Below, one piece after another: positions 1-8,727 of a DNA stretch of 45,610 bases. The DNA is taken from positions 1-45,610 of the forward strand of contig JBBTVO010000012.1 of NCBI GenBank assembly GCA_038063195.1. The letters run 5' to 3'. The position numbers and the translations under genes were made by a program. The first letter of the stretch is position 1. The number at the start of each line of letters is the position of its first letter. The notes beneath the pieces are model-generated. The model saw only the letters and a program-made list of their open reading frames with translations. It did not search any database and was not told the DNA's origin. The DNA is from JBBTVO01 sp038063195. Lineage in GTDB: Bacteria > Patescibacteriota > Microgenomatia > Levybacterales > UBA12049.

Positions 1-2354
1 AAAGATTTATAGAAAAAAGACCGCCTGAAGTTTTTGATATTCTTGAGGAAATTACGAAGAATCATCCAGTTCTACTCAACCGTGCCCCTACACTTCACAA
101 GCTTGGAATTCAAGCTTTCTTCCCTGTTTTAATTGAAGGAGCTGCAATAAGTCTTCACCCTTGTGTTTGTGCAGGATATAATGCTGATTTTGACGGAGAC
201 CAAATGGCAGTCCATATTCCGCTTTCAACTATGGCTAAGGAAGAGGCGATAAATCTTATGATGCCAAGGCACAATTTGTTAAAGCCAGCAGACGGAAGCC
301 CGATAACTCTCCCGAACAAGGAAATGGCTGTGGGAGTTTTCTATCTTACAAGTGTTGATGAAAATCTTGAAAAAGATGAAGAAAGCGTTTTTGAATCTCC
401 TCAGGAAGCTCTTCTTGTGCACGGACTCTCTAAGATTAAATACAGACAGCTTATAAGAGTACGGATTGATGGGGAAATTATTGAGACAACTATCGGAAGA
501 ATAATGTTTAATGAAAAACTTCCAAAGACCATAGGATTTATAAACGAACCTGTAAAAGCCTCAGGAATTAAGAAAATTATTACTCACGCAATTGCCAACT
601 ATACACCTTTGGAAGTAGAAGCTTTGATTGACAATGTAAAAACTCTCGGATTTTACGGCTCAACAATCTCAGGAATTTCCGTTTCCGTATTTGATAACAA
701 AATGGTCGAAGGAAAAGAAAAAAGGATTGACGAAGCTGAAGAGAAAATAAAAGAAATTGAAACAGAATACCAGCAGGGGCTTGTCACAAATGAGGAAAGA
801 AAAAGGCTTGAGAATAATGTTTGGCTTGGTGTGACAGATGATTTGGCAGACAAAACATGGGCAGCTCTTAAGTCAGATAATCCAATTAAAATAATTATTG
901 ACTCAGAAGGTGCCCGTGCCGGTAAAGAGCAGGTCAAGCAGCTTAGTGCCATGAGAGGACTTATTCTTGATCCTATGGGAAAAATAGTCGAGCTTCCTAT
1001 TAAGTCCAACTTCCGGGAAGGACTTTCAATTTTTGAATACGTAGCATCAGCAAGAGGTTCTCGAAAAGGTTTGACAGACTCGGCCTTGAAGACCGCAAAT
1101 GCAGGCTATCTTACACGAAGATTGGTCGACGTGTCTCATGACGTAATTATAAGAGGAGAAGATTGTGAAACCAAAAACGGAATTGTTATTTATAGAGAAG
1201 ACGCGGATAGGACTGCAACGTTTTATGACAGAATCCTAGGAAGAGCTGCAATAGGAAATATAGTCTCAAAAAAGACTAAGAAAATTCTTGTTAAAGAAGG
1301 AGATGTAATAGATGAGGCAAAAGCAGATATTATTACACGTGATGAAATAGCAGAAATCCACGCAAGATCTCCTCTTACTTGCGCAATGGAGTACGGCATT
1401 TGCGCTTTGTGCTATGGATGGGATTTCTCAACCAAGAGGAAAGTAGAACATGGAGTCCCTGTCGGAGTAATGGCAGCGCAATCTATCGGAGAGCCGGGAA
1501 CTCAGCTTACTATGAGAGTCAGGCATTTTGGAGGAGTTGTTATGTCAGATGTTACGCAAGGACTTCCGCGTGTTGAGGAACTTTTTGAAATGAGAACACC
1601 GAAGAATCTTTCGCCTGTTTCTGATATTTCAGGAAAACTTGAAATTGAAAAAGCAGAAGACGGATATCTACTCAAAGTTAAAAATTCAAGAGTAAAACCG
1701 CCCGAAGAGCGTGAATATTTCATACCGCTTGCCTCAGAACTTATGGTAAAAGACGGAGATGCTATTTCTACAGGGGCTCAGCTTGCCGCAGGATATCTTG
1801 ATCCGAAAGATATCTTAAAGATTAAAGGAATTGTAGAAGCACAGAGATATATAATTCTTGAAGCGCAGAAAGTCTATGAATCTCAGGGAATTGGAATTAA
1901 TGATAAGCATTTCGAGGTAATCCTGCGAAAAATGTCTGATAAGGTAATTGTTGAGACCGTCGGAGATACTTCTTTAATTCCGGGTGACTTTATCACCAAA
2001 GTGAAATTTGAAGAAATTAATGCCGAAGTATTGTCACAAGGCGGAGAGCCCGCAACAGCAAGGCAAATACTTCTGGGAATTACCAAGTCGTCACTATTTT
2101 CTGATTCGTGGCTTTCCGCCGCATCCTTCCAGGAAACAACTAAAGTTCTGACAGAAGCAGTTCTTCAAGGACAGGAGGACAGACTTATGGGGCTTAAAGA
2201 AAATGTAATTATAGGAAGACTAATTCCTGTAGGTAATAGTAATGACGAGGAGTTAATTTCTACTGAAGGAGAAAATGTTTTTAAGACCGAATCTCCCCCG
2301 ACAGTTGACTCCGATAAAATCGGAGTTGAACAGAACCCCGTAAATGAAGTATAA
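1..2354 (+). CDS. rpoC: RNA polymerase subunit beta' (3' part, start outside window)
   Basis: This is the largest catalytic subunit of RNA polymerase. The frame is open from base 3, and about 783 residues are visible. The active-site motif NADFDGDQMAVH, whose three Asp residues hold the catalytic magnesium, sits at fragment residues 60-71. Further on come the C-terminal zinc-site cysteines (CAMEYGICALC near 1380-1415) and the conserved stretch GVMAAQSIGEPGTQLTMR of the bridge-helix and trigger-loop region. The C-terminus ends in an acidic, Glu/Asn-rich tail. The N-terminal clamp lies before the window. It is followed by rpsL, the usual rpoBC-str order. Identity is certain; only the 5' end is missing. 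Confidence 0.99.
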   Translation, partial: RFIEKRPPEVFDILEEITKNHPVLLNRAPTLHKLGIQAFFPVLIEGAAISLHPCVCAGYNADFDGDQMAVHIPLSTMAKEEAINLMMPRHNLLKPADGSPITLPNKEMAVGVFYLTSVDENLEKDEESVFESPQEALLVHGLSKIKYRQLIRVRIDGEIIETTIGRIMFNEKLPKTIGFINEPVKASGIKKIITHAIANYTPLEVEALIDNVKTLGFYGSTISGISVSVFDNKMVEGKEKRIDEAEEKIKEIETEYQQGLVTNEERKRLENNVWLGVTDDLADKTWAALKSDNPIKIIIDSEGARAGKEQVKQLSAMRGLILDPMGKIVELPIKSNFREGLSIFEYVASARGSRKGLTDSALKTANAGYLTRRLVDVSHDVIIRGEDCETKNGIVIYREDADRTATFYDRILGRAAIGNIVSKKTKKILVKEGDVIDEAKADIITRDEIAEIHARSPLTCAMEYGICALCYGWDFSTKRKVEHGVPVGVMAAQSIGEPGTQLTMRVRHFGGVVMSDVTQGLPRVEELFEMRTPKNLSPVSDISGKLEIEKAEDGYLLKVKNSRVKPPEEREYFIPLASELMVKDGDAISTGAQLAAGYLDPKDILKIKGIVEAQRYIILEAQKVYESQGIGINDKHFEVILRKMSDKVIVETVGDTSLIPGDFITKVKFEEINAEVLSQGGEPATARQILLGITKSSLFSDSWLSAASFQETTKVLTEAVLQGQEDRLMGLKENVIIGRLIPVGNSNDEELISTEGENVFKTESPPTVDSDKIGVEQNPVNEV

Positions 2355-2386
2355 TATCACGACAAATAAAATATCAAATATAGAAT

Positions 2387-2400
2387 ATAAAATATTTTAT
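2387..2400. repeat. AT-rich palindrome between rpoC and rpsL
   Basis: ATAAAATATTTTAT is a perfect 14-bp palindrome. It lies inside an A/T-only stretch (2356-2430) of repeated AAATAT/ATATTT motifs. Similar stretches occur before rpsN, rplR, rpmJ and rpsD. It may fold as a weak hairpin; no function is evident. Confidence 0.6.
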
Positions 2401-2430
2401 CTTTAATTTTTAATATTTAATATAATAATC

Positions 2431-2904
2431 ATGCCAACTTTATCACAGCTTGCCAGACATGGCAGGAAAAGAAAAATAAAAAAGACTAAGTCTACGGCCT
2501 TGAAAAGACTTTTTAATGCTAAAGACCAGAAGTATTCTCAGGTCGCTGCTCCTCAAAAAAGAGGGGTAGTAACTCTTGTAAAAACCATGACTCCAAGAAA
2601 ACCAAATTCAGCGCTTCGTAAAGTGGCGCGTGTAAAACTTTCAAACAAAATGGAAGTTACAGCTTATATTCAGGGAGTCGGACATTCACTTTCCGAGCAC
2701 GGGATAGTAGTTGTCAAGGGCGGAAGAGTCAAGGATTTACCCGGAGTCAAATACCATATTATAAGAGGGAAATTTGACCTTGCAGGAGTTGAAGGACGAA
2801 AAACATCAAGAAGCAAGTATGGTACGAAGAAAGGTTTGGGTGGAGGAGGATCAACAAAGCCGGCAGTGGCAGCACCAGCACCCGAAGCACAGCCCGCGGA
2901 ATAA
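2431..2904 (+). CDS. rpsL: Small ribosomal subunit protein S12
   Basis: S12 sits at the decoding centre of the 30S subunit and supports tRNA selection. The signature PRKPNSALRKVARVKL is present, including the lysines altered in streptomycin-resistant mutants of other bacteria, followed by GVGHSLSEHGIVVVKGGRVKDLPGVKY. The 157 residues exceed the usual 124-137: after the conserved SRSKYGTKK a Gly-rich linker and an Ala/Pro/Glu tail of about 25 residues are added. It is the first gene of the str operon, 32 nt before rpsG. The tail is probably solvent-exposed and dispensable for folding (inference). Confidence 0.98.
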   Translation: MPTLSQLARHGRKRKIKKTKSTALKRLFNAKDQKYSQVAAPQKRGVVTLVKTMTPRKPNSALRKVARVKLSNKMEVTAYIQGVGHSLSEHGIVVVKGGRVKDLPGVKYHIIRGKFDLAGVEGRKTSRSKYGTKKGLGGGGSTKPAVAAPAPEAQPAE

Positions 2905-2936
2905 TTTTCTAGTATCTATTATCTAATAACTAAACC

Positions 2937-3410
2937 ATGAGACATAAAAAGACAAAAAAAAGAGAGCTAGAACCGGATAAAATTTACAACAGTAAATTAG
3001 TTGCGAAGTTTATCAATAACCTGATGCGCGATGGTAAGAAAACAATTGCGCAGAAAGTTTTCTATGATGCCCTTGAACTTATCAAAGAAAAAGGGAAAGA
3101 TCCTCTTGAGACCTTTGAAAAAGCAGTCGCTATTATTGAGCCAAGGCTTGAAGTTAAGGCACGAAGAGTTGGGGGAGCAAATTATCAGGTGCCTATTGAA
3201 GTAAGAGGCGAGAGAAAAATGTCTCTTTCTATCCGTTGGATTATTCAGGCTGCGGCTTCGCGACCAAGTAAGGAATATCACACTTTTTCAGAAAAACTTT
3301 CAGCAGAGCTTATGGATGCGATTGAAAATAAGGGAGAGGCGATTAAGAAAAAAGACGTAATGCACCGCATGGCAGAGGCGAACAAAGCCTTCGCTCACTT
3401 CCGCTGGTAA
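2937..3410 (+). CDS. rpsG: Small ribosomal subunit protein S7
   Basis: S7 is a primary binder of the 3' domain of 16S rRNA and lies near the E site. The protein is 157 residues, normal for the family. It carries the LMRDGKKTIAQKVFYDAL helix, the beta-hairpin region RRVGGANYQVPIEV, and the C-terminal MAEANKAFAHFRW. The start ATG follows rpsL by 32 nt in AT-rich sequence without a clear Shine-Dalgarno. Downstream the str operon is broken by accessory genes before fusA. Confidence 0.98.
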   Translation: MRHKKTKKRELEPDKIYNSKLVAKFINNLMRDGKKTIAQKVFYDALELIKEKGKDPLETFEKAVAIIEPRLEVKARRVGGANYQVPIEVRGERKMSLSIRWIIQAAASRPSKEYHTFSEKLSAELMDAIENKGEAIKKKDVMHRMAEANKAFAHFRW

Positions 3411-3441
3411 GCCCCATCTGATTTTGTGTAATAATAGAACC

Positions 3442-4023
3442 GTGAAGAGTTTTCTTCGAGCTTATCACATTATTTTTGCTTTAGTTCTTGCTTATACACT
3501 TGGCTTTCTCTTTATCCACACGCCGGTCATAGAATTCTTTAGTTACATCTCCAATCTTGTCGAGATTTTATTAGTCGGGATTTTTCTTTATCTTGGATTG
3601 GTGAATTCGGAGAAACAAAAAGACTTAACCTCATTGCGGGGAGCGGTCGTGGTTTACATAATCGCAATAAGCTTGGCTTTTATAATACTTCTCGAGAATC
3701 AAGTTTCTGTGCGGTTTTCTTGGGTAAGTTTCGTCCAACATAGACTTACGCCCATTGTAGTTCTTCTTGAATGGATATTAAATCCTCCGACTCGCAAGCT
3801 TAAGATAATTGATACTTTTAAATGGCTTATTTTCCCCACGCTATATTTTATTTGGGCAATGATAAGAGGAGGATTTATTGACGGTTGGTATCCTTATAGA
3901 TTTTTTGATCCTAGAATTGTAGGATTCGATGGAGTCCTCAAATATTTTGTCGGCCTTCTCATCGGAGGCTGGATTATTTCTCTGATTACAATCTTCATCG
4001 GCAACAAACTCAGGAAGAAGTAA
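3442..4023 (+). CDS. Pr6Pr-family integral membrane protein
   Basis: This is a hydrophobic protein of about 193 residues with roughly five or six membrane helices. The order resembles Pr6Pr / FAR-17a-AIG1-like proteins: a central HRLTPIVVLLEWIL helix, a WLIFPTLYFIWAMIRGG helix, then the polar GWYPYRFFD motif and a last helix ending in GNKLRKK. Eukaryotic relatives are fatty-acid-ester hydrolases; the role of bacterial members is unclear. The frame is open from a TTG at 3424. I prefer the GTG at 3442 because a TAATAAT box lies 6 nt before it, a leaderless arrangement seen elsewhere here. Its end overlaps the convergent C39-like gene by 14 nt. It interrupts rpsG-fusA. Confidence 0.65.
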   Translation: MKSFLRAYHIIFALVLAYTLGFLFIHTPVIEFFSYISNLVEILLVGIFLYLGLVNSEKQKDLTSLRGAVVVYIIAISLAFIILLENQVSVRFSWVSFVQHRLTPIVVLLEWILNPPTRKLKIIDTFKWLIFPTLYFIWAMIRGGFIDGWYPYRFFDPRIVGFDGVLKYFVGLLIGGWIISLITIFIGNKLRKK

Positions 4024-4582
4024 AAACTGCGAAGCCGCGAAGATGGCCGTCGAATTGTTTTCCCATCGATTTTTCCAAAGTTTTTATATCTGCCTCCCAA
4101 GAAGCTTTGCTTCCGATTCCAGGATCGCAAAAAGTTACTTTTGGTCCATTAATAGAAGAAATTAAACAAAAGTGTCCGTTATCTCTGTCTTTATAAAAAG
4201 GTTTTAACCAATAATTAGCCATAATATCATTGTTTTTTTTAAGATTCTCTTCGATAAAAGATTTGACGTCTTTTATTTGATTTATATAGAATACTTCGCT
4301 TTTTAGATTGAGTTTGTGTTTTTTGAAAAAAGCCTTTATTTTTTGTTCTTTAAATTCTCTAAGCCAAAGTCCTGTAATTTTTTCATTTTTTATTGTCCTA
4401 AGTTTTACGGTAAATGAATCTTTAACTTTCGGAGTGATTCTTGCTCCGAGCTCTTCGGCAATTATTTCCTGATCAATCCATTGATTAGTTCTTCGCAAAA
4501 TAACCATCTGGAGACAAGTCGGTCCACAAAGAAAACGTTTCTGAACGAGATGTTTATATTCTGGTTTAAGCTTAAAGAGCAT
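4010..4582 (-). CDS. C39-like cysteine peptidase domain protein
   Basis: The protein has 190 residues and no signal peptide, so it is probably cytoplasmic. Its N-terminus holds the papain-like nucleophile motif CGPTCLQM (near residue 19). The C-terminal part has a plausible histidine in DNGHFCLISS and an aspartate in VTFCDPGIG, the Cys-His-Asp order of peptidase C39-like domains. No ABC transporter or GG-leader bacteriocin gene is adjacent, so it may process or bind another substrate. It is the last gene of a three-gene minus operon, overlapping the flavin-type gene by 11 nt, which suggests translational coupling. Family assignment is fairly good; substrate is unknown. Confidence 0.7.
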   Translation of the reverse strand: MLFKLKPEYKHLVQKRFLCGPTCLQMVILRRTNQWIDQEIIAEELGARITPKVKDSFTVKLRTIKNEKITGLWLREFKEQKIKAFFKKHKLNLKSEVFYINQIKDVKSFIEENLKKNNDIMANYWLKPFYKDRDNGHFCLISSINGPKVTFCDPGIGSKASWEADIKTLEKSMGKQFDGHLRGFAVFTSS

Positions 4583-5024
4583 ATTCCTGCCTTGGTTTGT
4601 TTGGGAAGTTTACTAGATCAAATAAGACAAAAGCTCTTGGTTTAATTTTGTAAAATCTATGCGGAGATTCTTTGGAGCTTATAAATTTATCAATGATCTT
4701 CTTAGGAAAAATTCTTCCTTCATAAAACGATCTTGCTTTTTTAATATCTTGTCCATCAGTAAGAAGTTTTGCATCTCCTTCCAATTGTAAACCTCTGGGA
4801 TCATCTTTCGGAGTCTGAGGCATGACTATTACTGCTGATACTTTGGGATTTTTAATTACTTCTTTTGAGTGACGTCTTGTGGTTGAAGAAAACCAATAGA
4901 TATTTAAGTTTTCGTCTGAGGCAAACCAAACGCTGCAAGTCCAAGGCTGATTATCTACAGAAGTTGAAAGTTGCATCAACTTTGCTTCTTTTAAATATTT
5001 TTCAATTAATTTTCTCAAATCCAT
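4572..5024 (-). CDS. Pyridoxamine 5'-phosphate oxidase-like (split-barrel flavin) protein
   Basis: The 150-residue protein resembles the FMN-binding split barrel. It has a helix, then MQLSTSVDNQPWTCSVWF (barrel strand pair), YWFSSTTRRHSKEVIKNPKVSAVIVMP (typical of PNPOx-like proteins, with the S/T-RHS FMN-phosphate region), and a C-terminal YKIKPRAFVLFD strand. Such proteins bind FMN, F420 or haem and act as small oxidoreductases; the true substrate cannot be read from sequence. It is the middle gene of the minus operon, starting 9 nt after the alpha/beta hydrolase stop. Confidence 0.75.
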   Translation of the reverse strand: MDLRKLIEKYLKEAKLMQLSTSVDNQPWTCSVWFASDENLNIYWFSSTTRRHSKEVIKNPKVSAVIVMPQTPKDDPRGLQLEGDAKLLTDGQDIKKARSFYEGRIFPKKIIDKFISSKESPHRFYKIKPRAFVLFDLVNFPNKPRQEYAL

Positions 5025-5033
5025 AGCCAGATT

Positions 5034-5759
5034 TTATAATGTTTCTGTAAACCAATCAATCATGATTTTTGTGTAGGTTTCATTTACTCCTGGATTGCGG
5101 AGCGAATGATCAGCGCCTTTTAGCCATTCGAGCTTCTTGTTCTTTGATCCGGCATGATCAAAATATCCTTGAATAATTTTTGGAGGACAAGTGTCATCCA
5201 GTTCGCATCCTACTACCAGAAGATCGCCTTTGTATTTTTCAATTGCTCTTATATATTTATTATCAAGCGCTCTGTCAGAAAATCTATATTTTCTCCTGGA
5301 TTCAGTAGTTTTATCGCTCCAATCAAAAGGTTTTTCAAACCAGTTGTCTTCATAAACAGCAGGGGCTTGTAAGACCATTGATTTTACTTTTCTTTCGGAT
5401 GCAATAAGAGGTGCATTTCCTCCGCCAAAACTGTGAGCACATATTCCAACTCTGTCTTTATCAACAAAATCTTGGTTGTAAAGAAAATCAAAAGCCAGAA
5501 GAGAATCATCCAGAAAGTCTTTTAAAGAAAGAGTCCCGAGTTTTCCATCACTTCCTCCGACGCCTCTCAGATCGAAAACTAAAGATCCGATTCCTTTTTC
5601 TGAAAGTTTCAGAGCTCTTTCCAAATGGCGAGGTTTACTTTGGCTTATCATCCCATGATAGAAAACTACTGCAGGAACTTTTTTATTGTAATCAGGTTTA
5701 ATAATCGTTCCTGAAAGATTATATTTACCACTTTTTATTTTTACCGACTCCATTTTCAT
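5034..5759 (-). CDS. Alpha/beta hydrolase (serine esterase/peptidase type)
   Basis: This is a cytoplasmic alpha/beta hydrolase of 241 residues. An oxyanion-hole strand VVFYHGM is followed by the nucleophile elbow CAHSFGGG (G-x-S-x-G-like), an acid in VVGCELDDTCPP and the histidine in GADHSLRNPG, completing a Ser-Asp-His triad. It most resembles the S33 / dienelactone-hydrolase group; the substrate is unknown. Possible starts lie at 5768, 5759 and 5753. The first overlaps the TATAAT box and cannot be on the transcript, so I chose 5759. It is the first gene of the minus operon, divergent from fusA. Confidence 0.85.
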   Translation of the reverse strand: MKMESVKIKSGKYNLSGTIIKPDYNKKVPAVVFYHGMISQSKPRHLERALKLSEKGIGSLVFDLRGVGGSDGKLGTLSLKDFLDDSLLAFDFLYNQDFVDKDRVGICAHSFGGGNAPLIASERKVKSMVLQAPAVYEDNWFEKPFDWSDKTTESRRKYRFSDRALDNKYIRAIEKYKGDLLVVGCELDDTCPPKIIQGYFDHAGSKNKKLEWLKGADHSLRNPGVNETYTKIMIDWFTETL

Positions 5760-5766
5760 TAATTGC

Positions 5767-5772
5767 ATTATA
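5767..5772 (-). promoter_or_regulatory. -10 box for the hydrolase operon
   Basis: On the minus strand TGATATAAT forms an extended -10 element. It ends 7 nt before the ATG at 5759, predicting a leaderless or nearly leaderless mRNA. No good -35 is seen. Confidence 0.6.
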
Positions 5773-5800
5773 TCATTCTCTAGCCATAGATTCGAAAATG

Positions 5801-5809
5801 TGATATACT
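5801..5809 (+). promoter_or_regulatory. Extended -10 promoter for fusA
   Basis: TGATATACT is an extended -10 (TG-n-TATACT) about 55 nt before the fusA start. The predicted leader holds a G-rich stretch, AAGGGCGGGATCGG. It gives fusA its own promoter, downstream of the accessory block that separates it from rpsG. Confidence 0.55.
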
Positions 5810-5863
5810 CAACTTTGATAAATTCGTTCCGTTAAGGGCGGGATCGGATTTATTTTTTTAATT

Positions 5864-7981
5864 ATGGCAGATACAAAAAATCAGGAAGTTACACTAGATA
5901 AGATAAGAAATATCGGTATTATTGCTCATATTGATGCAGGTAAAACCACTACTACCGAGCGTATTTTGTTTTATACCGGAAAAACCTACAAAATCGGAGA
6001 TATTGATGAGGGAAATACTCAGATGGATTGGATGGAGCAGGAAAAAGAGCGGGGAATTACTATCGTCTCCGCCGCAACTACCGCGTATTGGAAGGGTTAT
6101 AGAATAAATATTATTGATACTCCCGGCCACGTAGATTTTACCGCAGAAGTAGAGCGTTCGCTTCGTGTTCTTGATGGAGGAATTACTGTTCTTGATGCAG
6201 AAGAAGGAGTTCAGTCACAATCTGAAACCGTCTGGAGACAGGCAGATAAATATAAAGTTCCGCGTATTTGTTTTGTAAATAAAATGGATAAGCTTGGTGC
6301 AGATTTCCTCGCAACAATAAAAAGTATTGAAGAAAGGCTTGGAGCCAATCCAGCGATTATGGTTTTGCCAATCGGAGCCGAGAATACATTTAAAGGAACT
6401 GTAGATCTACTAACTAGAAAATCTTTCATTTGGGGTTCGGATGACCTAGGTGCGAAATTTGAAGAGTCGGATGAAATCCCGGCTGACATGAAGGAGCAAG
6501 TTGAGGAGTACAGAAATAAACTTATTGAGAAAATCTCAGAAACTGATGACAAGCTTCTGGAGCAATATCTTGGCGGAGAAGAGCCTACGGTTGATGAATT
6601 GAGAGCAGCGCTTAGGCGCGCAGTCATTGCATATAAATTAGTTCCGATTTACGCAGGAAGTTCCCTAAGGAACAAAGGGGTTCAACCCCTACTTGATGCT
6701 GTTATTGATTATCTTCCATCTCCTGTAGATCTTGATGAAGTTAAGGGTATCAATCCAAAAACAGAAGAAGAAGTTGCAAGAAAATTGGTGCCTGAGGAAG
6801 CAATGTCAGGTCTTGCATTTAAAATTCAGATTGATCCTCATGTAGGAAAACTTACTTATTTTAGGGTTTATTCCGGAAAAATTACATCCGGTTCCTACAT
6901 TTACAACAGTACGAAAAATGTACAGGAAAGAGTCGGGCGAATTCTACTTATGCATGCGAATTCCCGTGTGGAGCTTAAAGAAGCCAAGGCTGGAGAAATA
7001 GTTGCTTTGGTCGGTCTTAAAGATACTGTGACAGGAGATACGCTTTCAGATGATAAAAATCCTATTATTCTTGAGAAGATTTCATTTCCGGATCCTGTTA
7101 TTTCTCTTGCAATTGAGCCCAAAACCAAAATCGATCAGGAAAAATTGGGATTGGCTTTGAAAAGATTGTCCGAAGAAGATCCGACATTTGTTATCAAGAC
7201 CAATCATGAAACAGGACAGACAATAATTTCAGGAGTCGGAGAGCTTCAGCTTGAGGTTATGGTCGATAGAATGAAAAGAGAGTTTGGCGTTTTGGCAAAT
7301 GTGGGAGCACCTCAGGTTGCATACAAAGAAACTATCGCTCAGGAAGCCCAAGCTGAAGGAAAATATATCAAACAATCGGGAGGACGCGGACAATACGGGC
7401 ATTGTTTCCTTCGGGTTACGCCAAAACCTCGCGGAGAAGGATATGAATTTGTTGACGCAATAAAAGGAGGAGCAATTCCTGCTGAGTTCGTAAAAGCAGT
7501 TGAGAAAGGTATAGTTGAGACCATGGAAAACGGAGTTCTTCTTGGATATCCGATGGTTGATATGACTGTTACCTGCTATGATGGCAGTTATCATGATGTT
7601 GATTCTTCAGAAATCGCCTTTAAAATTGCAGCTTCTCAGGCTCTCCAGGCAGCTACTAAGAAAGCAAACCTTACGCTTCTTGAGCCTATTATGAAAGTTG
7701 AAGTTACGACCCCGTCTGATTTTATGGGAGATGTTATAGGTGATCTTTCTGCAAAGCGCGCACAAATTTTAGGAACTGAGGAAAAAGGAAAAACGACTGT
7801 CATCCTGGCGATGGCTCCGCTTGCCGAACTTTCGGGATATATCACAACGCTTCGCTCAATGTCACAGGGCCGGGCTTCTGCCTATGTGGAGCCTTCTCAC
7901 TATGAAGAAGTTCCGAAAAATATTGTTGAAGCAATGCTTGCCAAATCAACATTTACCGGAAGAGTTTCAGCTCAAGGATAA
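5864..7981 (+). CDS. fusA: Elongation factor G
   Basis: EF-G is the translocation GTPase of the ribosome. All GTP-binding motifs are present: AHIDAGKTTTTE (G1), RGITI (G2), DTPGHVDF (G3) and NKMDKLG (G4). Domains II to V follow, including GVGELQLEVMVDRM and the domain IV loop SGGRGQYGHCFL that reaches the decoding site. At 705 residues it is full length. It belongs to the str operon but is separated from rpsG by four accessory genes and has its own promoter. Confidence 0.99.
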   Translation: MADTKNQEVTLDKIRNIGIIAHIDAGKTTTTERILFYTGKTYKIGDIDEGNTQMDWMEQEKERGITIVSAATTAYWKGYRINIIDTPGHVDFTAEVERSLRVLDGGITVLDAEEGVQSQSETVWRQADKYKVPRICFVNKMDKLGADFLATIKSIEERLGANPAIMVLPIGAENTFKGTVDLLTRKSFIWGSDDLGAKFEESDEIPADMKEQVEEYRNKLIEKISETDDKLLEQYLGGEEPTVDELRAALRRAVIAYKLVPIYAGSSLRNKGVQPLLDAVIDYLPSPVDLDEVKGINPKTEEEVARKLVPEEAMSGLAFKIQIDPHVGKLTYFRVYSGKITSGSYIYNSTKNVQERVGRILLMHANSRVELKEAKAGEIVALVGLKDTVTGDTLSDDKNPIILEKISFPDPVISLAIEPKTKIDQEKLGLALKRLSEEDPTFVIKTNHETGQTIISGVGELQLEVMVDRMKREFGVLANVGAPQVAYKETIAQEAQAEGKYIKQSGGRGQYGHCFLRVTPKPRGEGYEFVDAIKGGAIPAEFVKAVEKGIVETMENGVLLGYPMVDMTVTCYDGSYHDVDSSEIAFKIAASQALQAATKKANLTLLEPIMKVEVTTPSDFMGDVIGDLSAKRAQILGTEEKGKTTVILAMAPLAELSGYITTLRSMSQGRASAYVEPSHYEEVPKNIVEAMLAKSTFTGRVSAQG

Positions 7982-7983
7982 AC

Positions 7984-8011
7984 TTGAAATTATCTTCAAA
8001 AGTTTTATAAT
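7984..8011 (+). promoter_or_regulatory. Promoter of the gene after fusA
   Basis: TTGAAA, a 16-nt spacer and TATAAT lie immediately after the fusA stop. The start codon at 8030 is 18 nt past the -10, so the leader would be about 10 nt. Confidence 0.65.
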
Positions 8012-8029
8012 AACGTCTTAAAGAAGTTT

Positions 8030-8545
8030 ATGACAGAAAAAAGACCAGTTTTCGATCCTACTGTACAAGGTAATATTCCGCAATTTCCTTCCGAAGAATG
8101 GTTCAAGGAAACTCTTGGTGAAGATTATCGCCAGCTTGTTAGCCAACAGCTGTATTCGGTTGGACTTTTAGATGAAGGAGAAGATTTAAAACTGGATCCC
8201 GTAAAAAATGATAACCAGGTAGACGATAGACATTTTCTATATGAAGGAGTAATTAAAGGAAATTTTGTATCAGTCTGTTTGCTTAAAGACGATGGATATG
8301 CCGCAACTTCTGTCAATCCAAATAGTGAAACAGATATTTATCTGCTTAAAGGCTCATTAGATTTAACATTGTATTATTGGGAATCTGGGGAAAAAGATGA
8401 ATTTATAGAATTGACTGAAGACAACAATCATTTTAGAATTGAACCAGATGTCCATTTTATGGTTCATTCAGGTATAATTGATTCAAAAGACCTAGCTTTT
8501 TATATAGAAGTAACGCCTATTTCTGATGATCAAACTTCCTTCTAA
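8030..8545 (+). CDS. Unknown acidic protein between fusA and tuf
   Basis: I do not recognise this 171-residue soluble protein. It is acidic, with no signal peptide or membrane helix. Residues 95-165 alternate short beta strands with turns (TDIYLLKGSLDLTLYYW, then FRIEPDVHFMVHS), a pattern compatible with a small beta-barrel such as a cupin. The metal-ligand set is not complete enough to claim it. It has its own promoter and terminator between two translation factors, so it is an independently expressed insertion in the str operon. Confidence 0.7.
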   Translation: MTEKRPVFDPTVQGNIPQFPSEEWFKETLGEDYRQLVSQQLYSVGLLDEGEDLKLDPVKNDNQVDDRHFLYEGVIKGNFVSVCLLKDDGYAATSVNPNSETDIYLLKGSLDLTLYYWESGEKDEFIELTEDNNHFRIEPDVHFMVHSGIIDSKDLAFYIEVTPISDDQTSF

Positions 8546-8564
8546 CAATAGTTTGATTTTTTTT
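8529..8564 (+). terminator. Intrinsic terminator after the 171-aa gene
   Basis: ATCAAACT (8529-8536) pairs with AGTTTGAT (8550-8557), an 8-bp stem followed by a run of eight T. The stem overlaps the stop codon of the gene. A second small hairpin, CAAGGT-CCG-ACCTTG, follows at 8566-8580. Confidence 0.7.
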
Positions 8565-8640
8565 GCAAGGTCCGACCTTGTAATTTTGGAAAAATCCAGA
8601 TCCTTCACGATGTTCAGGATGACTTTTTTAAAATTCCCTC

Positions 8641-8669
8641 TTGACGCAGGTTCAAAAATATTGTATTAT
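8641..8669 (+). promoter_or_regulatory. Sigma-70-type promoter of tuf
   Basis: TTGACG, a 17-nt spacer and TATTAT form a near-consensus promoter. The predicted leader of about 50 nt contains a small CCTTAA/TTAAGG hairpin before the tuf start at 8728. Confidence 0.8.
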
Positions 8670-8727
8670 CTTTTCTAGCCTTAATTTGTTTAAGGTCTAT
8701 TTTTTTCTTGTAAAAATTTTATAAAAT